A DNA stretch of 5,237 nucleotides. Origin: CACKLF01 sp002725175 (GTDB lineage Bacteria; Pseudomonadota; Alphaproteobacteria; Rhodobacterales; Rhodobacteraceae). Positions 1 to 5,237 of the stretch are shown piece by piece. The notes under the pieces were generated by a model. It did not search any database. It saw only the letters and a list, made by a program, of their open reading frames with translations, and was not told the DNA's origin. The stretch is taken from assembly GCA_002725175.2 (NCBI GenBank), contig PBQX02000078.1:1-5237 (forward strand), written 5' to 3'. The position numbers and the translations under genes were made by a program. Position 1 is the stretch's first letter. The number at the start of each line of letters is the position of its first letter.

Positions 1-339
1 ATCAATTATTTCTACGCCATCTCTAACTAGATTTTTTATCGCCTTTGAAAAATCCCCTACATTTCTTACATTACCGCCATCAGAAAAACTATCTGGGGTA
101 AGGTTAACTATGCCCATTATCATAGGATTNAAGAAATNNAGAGAANNAATAGGCTTTCTTTTACTAGTGATNTCTTCAAAAAAATTTGAAGGAAANTTTT
201 CTACATTTCTAAACCCTAAAGAACCAGCCCTTGTTATNACNTCAACCTGATTGAACCAAAGTTTGCTGCCACAAATAGACAAAGCGTTATCTGGCTTCTT
301 TAAACCCGTCTCCACTACCGGTCTAAAATATTCTCTCAA
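1..339 (-). CDS. folP: Dihydropteroate synthase, N-terminal part (gene runs off the window at position 1)
   Basis: FolP condenses 6-hydroxymethyl-7,8-dihydropterin diphosphate with p-aminobenzoate to give 7,8-dihydropteroate. It is a cytoplasmic TIM-barrel enzyme and the target of sulfonamides. 113 codons are visible. Residues 75-89 read MGIVNLTPDSFSDGG, the family's signature first loop, with Asn79 matching the metal/diphosphate-binding Asn of E. coli FolP. The last visible residues, DGVEIID, lead into the expected DIGGEST motif outside the window. About 55 residues precede the signature beyond what E. coli has. They begin REYFRPVV and include KLWFNQVEVITRAGSLGF, which fits the longer N-terminus of alphaproteobacterial FolP. 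The start is TTG at 339-337: an in-frame TGA lies directly upstream, a later GTG or ATG would remove the conserved REYFRP stretch, and GGGG lies 8 bases upstream. The TTG overlaps the stop of the phosphatase gene by 2 bases (TTGA). Several codons carry N. Identity is near certain; the start is probable. Confidence 0.95.
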   Translation of the reverse strand, partial: MREYFRPVVETGLKKPDNALSICGSKLWFNQVXXITRAGSLGFRNVEXFPSNFFEXITSKRKPIXSXXFXNPMIMGIVNLTPDSFSDGGNVRNVGDFSKAIKNLVRDGVEIID

Positions 340-1004
340 TCAAAATTCCCCAAATAATTCANNAATATTTCAGGTAAGTTNGCATAATCAGAAAACCAAA
401 AATCTGGTTTAATTTCAGAAATTGAACTCTTTCTATAGCCTTCAGAGAATAAAATGAAAGGTATTTTGGCATTTCTTGCAGTTTTAGCATCTACCTCACT
501 ATCCCCAACATATATTGTTGGAGTTCCATCTATATCATTTTGCATTATATAGTTTATCATTTCTGGATCAGGTTTTCGCACAGCTAAGGTGTCACCAAAT
601 GCAAATTGGTCAAAATCATTAACAAGCTTTAACTCTTCCAAAATTTTCATAGACGGCTCTCTTAATTTTTGAGTACAAATCCCCATACATGCACCCTTTT
701 CTTTCAGAAATTTAATAGTCTCAATTGCCCNTGGAAAAGTTGAAAGATTTGAAACAGGGTCACTTTGATATATACTTAAGAACTTCAAATAATACTTTTC
801 TAAGCCATCTTCTGGAATNCCACCTGACCAAACCAAGAGCCGCTCAACTTGTTTTTTTANGCCATCACCAATAAAAGTTTTGTATTTTTCTTCAGTAATT
901 GAATTTCGTCCAATTTTACTTAAAATCTTGTTTCCAACTAAGGTTAGAGATTTTGCACTATCGATAAGTGTTCCGTCCAAATCGAAAATTATACGTGCAT
1001 TCAA
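336..1004 (-). CDS. gph: HAD-superfamily phosphatase, phosphoglycolate phosphatase-like
   Basis: This is a 222-residue cytoplasmic phosphatase of the HAD superfamily. All four HAD motifs are present: FDLDGTLID with nucleophile Asp8 and acid/base Asp10, GICTQK with Thr111, RKPDP with Lys144, and YVGDSEVD with Asp168 and Asp172 for magnesium. The segment between motifs I and II (about 16-90) is the helical cap of Gph-type enzymes, and FSEGYRK near 187-192 matches Rhodobacterales Gph-like proteins as I recall them. The family assignment is secure. The substrate is not: 2-phosphoglycolate is the default, but the position between folB and folP makes a pterin monophosphate a possible substrate. The start is TTG at 1004-1002, because GGAG lies 7 bases upstream and the protein would begin TTG-AAT-GCA-CGT just before the DLDGT motif. 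The ATG that overlaps it is out of frame. The gene starts 2 bases after the folB stop, and its TGA overlaps the folP start. Confidence 0.88.
   Translation of the reverse strand: MNARIIFDLDGTLIDSAKSLTLVGNKILSKIGRNSITEEKYKTFIGDGXKKQVERLLVWSGXIPEDGLEKYYLKFLSIYQSDPVSNLSTFPXAIETIKFLKEKGACMGICTQKLREPSMKILEELKLVNDFDQFAFGDTLAVRKPDPEMINYIMQNDIDGTPTIYVGDSEVDAKTARNAKIPFILFSEGYRKSSISEIKPDFWFSDYXNLPEIXXNYLGNFD
348..351 (-). promoter_or_regulatory. Ribosome binding site for folP inside the end of the phosphatase gene
   Basis: GGGG (followed by A) lies 8 bases upstream of the TTG at 339-337, within the last codons of the phosphatase gene. It supports the TTG start and translational coupling across the TTGA stop/start overlap. 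Confidence 0.5.
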
Positions 1005-1006
1005 AA

Positions 1007-1975
1007 CTAAGCTCCATCTCTTAAAAAGGCTTCAAGNTTTATGAATTTAATAGGGATTTGAAAACTGTTAAAGTCTAAAATTTCACTTTCAGATGGAGGN
1101 ATTNAATTGAAGTCNANTAACTCAGAAGCNTCAGTTTCAACTGCTAGCCAACAACCTAAATAAAGAGGTGCTGAGAAGTATTTCTTTGGAGAGCTTACTA
1201 CCTTAGAGTACATATTATANGGCGCCCAAATNGGNATCCGATCGTTNTTTATTGCCCAATCTAGTTCAGNTCGGCTGTCAGCAACCAAAAATTTTTCATT
1301 ATATTTAGCAAATAACCATGCACTCTGATCCATTTCTAGNAAACTAACATAAAAATCATTGAGGTTNTCAAACTGAAAAACCTTAGANTCGGAGTCCTGA
1401 GAAAGAAGTATAATATGCTTATCTTCGAGCCTATTAATNTTATTTATTAATTCATTTACTAGTCTTTNATTAAAATATTCCTTNGGAACATTAAGGATTT
1501 TTAGTGAGGGCTTAATTTTAGATTTCTTGTNGGTAGGATTTTGTAATTTTCTTAACCCTTGTATATTCTCTCTAACTATCTCAACACCCAAACCTCCAGT
1601 AATCCTTTCAAGCTTTTCGATCCGAACAAAAACTCTAACCGCTCTANCATCCTCAAGGCAACTTTGAGCGATTCTCTCTGCCACAGTTTCGAGTAAATTT
1701 ACCCTCTCTGAATAAAACTGATAATCAATTGACTCTACGAGAGTATCATAAGAAATTACCCTATCCACGTTATCAGTTTCAAATGCATTATTCGGTAAAA
1801 TTTCNAGTACNACATTTACTTTTATTTTTTGTTTTACTCCATGCTCTANTCNAAAAGCACCTATTTCAACATTAACAATATAGTCTCTAACTGATATCCT
1901 ATCCANCATCTTTGATCTTGCTGTTGCCAGCGAGCGGTCAACTGGATAAAGAAAGGCTTCATCTAAATCATTCAT
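1007..1975 (-). CDS. folB: Dihydroneopterin aldolase with an additional C-terminal domain
   Basis: FolB cleaves 7,8-dihydroneopterin to 6-hydroxymethyl-7,8-dihydropterin and glycolaldehyde in folate synthesis. Residues 25-137 form the aldolase domain. By-eye comparison with the S. aureus enzyme gives the active-site set: Glu44 (GAFxxEHG), Tyr76 (VISYDTL), Glu96 (NLLETVAERIA) and Lys121 (VRIEKLE), followed by GLGVEIVREN. A short leader, FLYPVDRSLATARSKM, precedes it. The protein has 322 residues, while most stand-alone FolB proteins have about 120. The remaining residues, about 138-322, hold a segment I cannot assign, with VADSRxELDWAI (231-242) and a nearby IWA. I recall a similar extension in Rhodobacterales FolB proteins; its role is unknown to me. 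The start is ATG at 1975-1973, preceded by only a weak purine run (GAAAAAG). The hydrolase stop lies 38 bases upstream, and the phosphatase follows after 2 bases. Many codons carry N, but the frame is intact. Confidence 0.92.
   Translation of the reverse strand: MNDLDEAFLYPVDRSLATARSKMXDRISVRDYIVNVEIGAFXXEHGVKQKIKVNXVXEILPNNAFETDNVDRVISYDTLVESIDYQFYSERVNLLETVAERIAQSCLEDXRAVRVFVRIEKLERITGGLGVEIVRENIQGLRKLQNPTXKKSKIKPSLKILNVXKEYFNXRLVNELINXINRLEDKHIILLSQDSXSKVFQFXNLNDFYVSXLEMDQSAWLFAKYNEKFLVADSRXELDWAIXNDRXXIWAXYNMYSKVVSSPKKYFSAPLYLGCWLAVETXASELXDFNXXPPSESEILDFNSFQIPIKFIXLEAFLRDGA
1012..1015 (-). promoter_or_regulatory. Ribosome binding site for the HAD phosphatase
   Basis: GGAG, inside the last codons of folB, lies 7 bases before the TTG at 1004-1002. 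It is the main reason for accepting a TTG start in the absence of an in-frame ATG, and it implies that ribosomes finishing folB can restart on the phosphatase. Confidence 0.6.
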
Positions 1976-2013
1976 ATCTTTTTCTATTATGTTAAATTAA
2001 TAATTGAAATTGT

Positions 2014-2784
2014 TTAGTTNCTAGGAGATCTNTAGAAAATATGTCTACCGATTACGTTAGTTTTTTTCAAGCTCTTAGCCCAAACTGGAGATACTTCAGA
2101 GGTGTGATAATATGTTGCTCCATTTGTCAATACTCTTGCNGAGCCCATGATCATTATCCAAGAGAGCTTNACTATTCTTTCATAAGAATTTCTGTCATAT
2201 ATTTTCTCACTCTTACCGTCGCACATATAAGAAAATTGACATTTAAACTTCCGTGATGATCCTTGGTTTATNACTTTACAAACTGTATTGGGAAAACTCT
2301 TAGACGCAACTCTGTTNAGTATGACTTCGGCAACGGCTGCNTGTCCANCCAAATCTTCACCNCTAGCCTCAAAATACACTGCTTCAGCTAAACATGTCGT
2401 TTGTGGTCCNGGAGATTTNNTAGGAAGANTATCCAAGGTTNGAAANCTAAANAATTTTGTNGGATCTNCTAAAGCCTTGTNAAATATAGGCAAGGAACCC
2501 ATTATCTCATTTGCATTTAAGTCCTGTTCACGNAATTTTTNCANAAGGNNTGNNCCACNATNCNAGGATANNGNTGGAAACCTATTCATAGTTTGAAAAC
2601 CAGATAATTTNTGCAGAGAATAAACATTGATAGAACCGATAAAACTCTGCTCACTAGCAATTATGCCAATGATATTTGCTTCCATTTTTTGATAACTTTT
2701 GTAAATTCCTTGCTCAGCAGAAACTTTCAATGGAGAAACCAGCAACAAAAAACATAATGTAATATATTTATGCATATTTTTCAT
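2014..2784 (-). CDS. Exported cell wall hydrolase, SleB family (Hydrolase_2)
   Basis: This is a 256-residue exported protein. Residues 1-23 form a signal peptide (positive start, hydrophobic LCFLLLV, likely cut after VSA), so it should act on peptidoglycan in the periplasm. Residues 24-125 are a poorly conserved, N-rich linker. The catalytic domain covers about 130-250: CLAEAVYFEAxGE holds the presumed catalytic Glu139, followed by AAVAEVIxNRVASKSFPNTVC, KCQFSYMCDG and ATYYHT. In the SleB family the equivalent Glu is essential, and Bacillus SleB is a spore-cortex lytic enzyme. In non-sporulating Proteobacteria these proteins are thought to remodel peptidoglycan, but the bond cut here cannot be read from the sequence. 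Cys169, Cys182 and Cys188 could form disulfides after export. The start is ATG at 2784-2782, with AGGG 9 bases upstream. Codon 251 is TAN, read as Tyr from the family pattern (HIFYR). The gene lies 38 bases before folB. Confidence 0.9.
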   Translation of the reverse strand: MKNMHKYITLCFLLLVSPLKVSAEQGIYKSYQKMEANIIGIIASEQSFIGSINVYSLXKLSGFQTMNRFPXXSXXXXXXLXXKXREQDLNANEIMGSLPIFXKALXDXTKXFXFXTLDXLPXKSXGPQTTCLAEAVYFEAXGEDLXGXAAVAEVIXNRVASKSFPNTVCKXINQGSSRKFKCQFSYMCDGKSEKIYDRNSYERIXKLSWIMIMGXARVLTNGATYYHTSEVSPVWAKSLKKTNVIGRHIFXRSPXN

Positions 2785-2814
2785 CTAAANAAGCCCTAAA
2801 ATAACGTCTTACTA

Positions 2815-2841
2815 ACTATAAAAATTTACGGGAAAACACAA
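2815..2841 (-). promoter_or_regulatory. Possible weak sigma-70-like promoter upstream of the cell wall hydrolase
   Basis: In the 120-base gap between the dikinase-like gene and the hydrolase, the minus strand carries TTGTGT (2841-2836), a 15-base spacer and TATAGT (2820-2815). The -10-like box lies about 30 bases before the hydrolase ATG. The spacer is shorter than the usual 17 bases and the region is AT-rich, so chance matches are likely. If real, it would separate transcription of the hydrolase and folate genes from the dikinase-like gene. Confidence 0.2.
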
Positions 2842-2904
2842 TACTCAATACAAAANCTGCTTAGATTATCCTCCAATTTTTTGNATATTTTCACCNANGT
2901 CCGN

Positions 2905-5237
2905 CTAGATTTTTNCCNTTAAACTGCTTCCCATTATATCTGCTTGTGCTGCTGCTAACCTTGCTATTGGCACTCTAAAAGGAGAACATGAAACGTAGTT
3001 TAAGCCTAGCATCTTGCAATAAAAAATTGATTTTGGATCACCGCCATGCTCTCCACATANTGCAATTGATAAGTTTTTATTTGATTTTTTCCCTCTTGCA
3101 GAAGCTAGNCTTATTAATTCTCCAACTCCCACCTGATCCAAAGACAAAAATGGATCTTCATTAAATACCNCAGCNTTAATATATTCGTTCAAAAACTTTC
3201 CTGAATCATCTCGACTTAAGCCATAAGTCATTTGCGTCAAATCATTGGTTCCAAAGCTAATAAAATCCGTTGACTCAGCAATCTCTCCCGCCCTTAAGGC
3301 AGCTCTAGGGGTTTCAATCATTGCGCCAATTTTGTAGCTAAANTCCACACCATGATTAACATAAACTTCCTCCGCAATTTCTCGAATCATCTTACTTAAT
3401 AGCTCAATCTCTTTATTAGCCGAAACTAATGGAAACATTATCTCTGGGATAACTAAACCTGTCCCTGATTTTAGTACGTGTGATGTTGCTTCAAAAATTG
3501 CTCTAACTTGCATTTGATAAATTTCTGGCATGGTAATACCTAACCTAACACCTCGGTGACCAAGCATAGGGTTGACCTCTTTTAATTCTCGGCTACGACG
3601 TGAAATATANTTGAATTCCACACCTATTTTTTTTGCTAGAATTGATAATTGTTCAGTGTCTTTTGGCAAAAACTCATGAAGCGGAGGGTCTAGAAGTCTA
3701 ATGGCAACAGGCTGCCCACTCATTACTTCAAAAAGTTGAATGAAATCTTTTCTCTGTATCGGCAAAAGCTTATCTAATGATAAGAATCTTTGCTCTTTAT
3801 CCTCTGCAAAAATCATTTCTTGCATTATTAGAAGTCTTTCCTTCTTAAAGAACATATGCTCAGTCCTGCACAAACCTATTCCATCAACATTAAATTTCTT
3901 TGCTAGAGCTGCATCTTTAGGTGTGTCAGCATTTGCTCTAACCTTAAGACTTCTATTGTCATCCGCCCAACTTAGAAGGTCCGAAAATGCACCTGTTAAT
4001 TCAGGAGCTTTTGTCTCGCATTCCCCCTCTATTATATCTCCAGTAGTGCCGTTAATAGTAATCTCTTCACCCTCTGAAAGTGTTTGCCCGGCCTTCACGT
4101 ATAATTTTTTATCTACAAGATTAATTCTAAGATCTACTGCTCCTACAACACAGGGAATTCCTAATCCTCTCGCTATTAAAGCTGCGTGAGATGTCATTCC
4201 ACCCCTAACCGTCAAAACACCTTTAGAAACTTGCATACCTTTGACATCTTCAGGTCCTGTTTCAGTCATTACTAAAATAACGTTTTCACCACTAGATGTT
4301 AACTCTAAAGCTAGGTTTGAATTAAAAACTATTTTTCCCGTGGCTGCTCCTGGGCTTGCCGAAACAGCCTTGGATATTACTTTAAGATCTTCTGTCTCCA
4401 CTATTTGTGGATGGAGGTAATCTGTTAAAGCCAAAGGATCCACCTTCATCAAAGCTTCCCTTTTTGTTATAAATCTTTTTGAGACCATATCTACCGCAAG
4501 CTGAACTACAGCTTTCACACTTTTTTCTGAACTACGAAAATTCAGGACTGTCAAATCTTTACCATTCACAGCAAAATCTATTTCAAATGTGTCCTTAAGT
4601 TCCTTAGCTAAGATTTGATTAAAAGACTTCAAAGTTTCCAATTGGTCTTGGTTAAGAAAATTCTGCGTCGCACTTACTTCAGATTTGGTTACGAGTGGAT
4701 CTATCCTTTTTGCTAATCTTTCAAAACTGTTCTCTGAAATATCATGAGGAATGCCATTATGAATAAATCCACTAATAACTTTCTTTCCGGAATATTTGTC
4801 AATAAAGTTAAGCTTTCCACGACAATAATTTGAGGCACTACTACTAGCTATCTCCTGTAGTAATACGCACATTTTAGGTTTTTCTTCATTCAGATCCAAC
4901 TTCTTGATAAGATCAACCCATTTCTTCCCAAAAAAGTTCAGGACTAAACGAAGCTGTTCTCTTAAAGTCTGGGGAAAGATTTCTCCCGTCATATCCTTAA
5001 AAACTATCTTATATTCAGCTAAAAGCTCCTTGAAGTGAACAAGCTCCTGATGGCTCGATTTTTTTTCATCAATAGTTGTAATAATTTTATAATACAAATC
5101 ATCAAATATGTCCGGATCAGAATCAAAAATGTCTACAGAGATCTTCTTTATCAAAGTGCAATAACTCTTAAAATAATTTAGTTCTCCAGTTATTTTTATA
5201 TAAAAATTCTTTGGATTTTCAGATATTCCTAGATAGA
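2905..5237 (-). CDS. Pyruvate,phosphate dikinase-like PEP-utilising protein, 5' end outside the window
   Basis: The reading frame is open to the window edge: 27 codons lie upstream of the TTG at 5154 with no stop. They read YLGISENPKNF through ELNYFKSY and fit the family, so the true start lies beyond 5237. Numbering from the first full codon (5235), 776 residues are visible. Residues 1 to about 260 correspond to the later part of the ATP-grasp domain and look decayed. The swivelling phosphohistidine domain (about 285-400) has GGMTSHAALIARGLGIPCVVGA with His350. The C-terminal PEP/pyruvate barrel (about 430-770) keeps GLCRTEHMFF (Arg457), RLLDPPLHEFLP (Arg513), IETPRAAL (Glu641), SFGTNDLTQM (Asn664, Asp665) and CGEHGGDP (Cys727). 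These match the PPDK catalytic set. True PPDK interconverts ATP, phosphate and pyruvate with AMP, diphosphate and PEP. Here the PEP half-reaction looks intact and the nucleotide half doubtful, so I give no ppdK symbol. The stop is TAG at 2907-2905; the family tail RVPIARLAAAQ lies just before it. Confidence 0.9.
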   Translation of the reverse strand, partial: YLGISENPKNFYIKITGELNYFKSYCTLIKKISVDIFDSDPDIFDDLYYKIITTIDEKKSSHQELVHFKELLAEYKIVFKDMTGEIFPQTLREQLRLVLNFFGKKWVDLIKKLDLNEEKPKMCVLLQEIASSSASNYCRGKLNFIDKYSGKKVISGFIHNGIPHDISENSFERLAKRIDPLVTKSEVSATQNFLNQDQLETLKSFNQILAKELKDTFEIDFAVNGKDLTVLNFRSSEKSVKAVVQLAVDMVSKRFITKREALMKVDPLALTDYLHPQIVETEDLKVISKAVSASPGAATGKIVFNSNLALELTSSGENVILVMTETGPEDVKGMQVSKGVLTVRGGMTSHAALIARGLGIPCVVGAVDLRINLVDKKLYVKAGQTLSEGEEITINGTTGDIIEGECETKAPELTGAFSDLLSWADDNRSLKVRANADTPKDAALAKKFNVDGIGLCRTEHMFFKKERLLIMQEMIFAEDKEQRFLSLDKLLPIQRKDFIQLFEVMSGQPVAIRLLDPPLHEFLPKDTEQLSILAKKIGVEFXYISRRSRELKEVNPMLGHRGVRLGITMPEIYQMQVRAIFEATSHVLKSGTGLVIPEIMFPLVSANKEIELLSKMIREIAEEVYVNHGVXFSYKIGAMIETPRAALRAGEIAESTDFISFGTNDLTQMTYGLSRDDSGKFLNEYIXAXVFNEDPFLSLDQVGVGELIXLASARGKKSNKNLSIAXCGEHGGDPKSIFYCKMLGLNYVSCSPFRVPIARLAAAQADIMGSSLXXKI

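Noticed and set aside
1976..2013. Promoter or terminator between the hydrolase and folB
   Set aside because: The 38 bases are AT-rich with no clear -35/-10 pair and no stem-loop; co-transcription is the simpler reading.
2031..2033. Possible early stop in the hydrolase (codon TAN)
   Set aside because: Family pattern HIFYR makes this Tyr (TAT or TAC). A stop would remove only the last few residues, after the catalytic domain.
2041..2256. Plus-strand open frame of 71 codons
   Set aside because: It is antisense to the SleB catalytic domain and has no family features of its own.
2288..2596. Plus-strand open frame of 102 codons
   Set aside because: It is antisense to the hydrolase linker and held open partly by Ns that hide stops; the minus-strand SleB motifs explain the region.
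2785..2904. Rho-independent terminator or small RNA in the longest gap
   Set aside because: I looked for a GC-rich stem followed by a T run on either strand and found none; the T runs are not preceded by a convincing inverted repeat.
3740..4189. Plus-strand open frame of 149 codons
   Set aside because: It lies opposite the phosphohistidine and linker region of the dikinase-like gene, whose motifs are clear on the minus strand. Its translation (Ser/Leu-rich, no recognisable motif) is what an antisense shadow gives.

Overview
The window is AT-rich (roughly one third G+C by eye). Every gene I can support lies on the minus strand, so the window reads from high to low coordinates: a PEP-utilising pyruvate,phosphate dikinase-like protein (entering from beyond position 5237), a secreted SleB-type cell wall hydrolase, a long FolB-type dihydroneopterin aldolase, a Gph-like HAD phosphatase, and the N-terminal third of dihydropteroate synthase FolP (leaving at position 1). 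Coding density is very high. The gaps are 120, 38 and 2 bases, and the last junction is a 2-base overlap.

Several proteins have the form I associate with Rhodobacterales: FolB with an extra C-terminal domain of about 185 residues, FolP with an N-terminal extension starting REYFRP, a Gph-like phosphatase with YVGDSEVDA and FSEGYRK, and a PEP-binding protein with a decayed ATP-grasp region. Together with the low G+C this suggests a streamlined marine Rhodobacteraceae-like alphaproteobacterium. That is by-eye family recall, not a search result. Ambiguous bases (N) are common from 1 to about 3610 and absent beyond, which suggests a population consensus or uneven assembly quality.

FolB and FolP catalyse two steps of tetrahydrofolate synthesis. 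FolK, which acts between them, is not in the window. The phosphatase sits between them: the folB stop is 2 bases before its TTG start, and its own stop overlaps the TTG start of folP. This arrangement suggests one message with translational coupling. The cell wall hydrolase and the dikinase-like gene upstream point the same way and may be co-transcribed, but the 120-base gap before the hydrolase has room for its own promoter.

There are no RNA genes, insertion sequences, CRISPR arrays or convincing terminators. I see no clearly new defence or mobile system. The points most worth attention are the dikinase-like protein with an apparently dead ATP site and intact PEP chemistry, the unexplained C-terminal domain of FolB, and the phosphatase inside the folate cluster.
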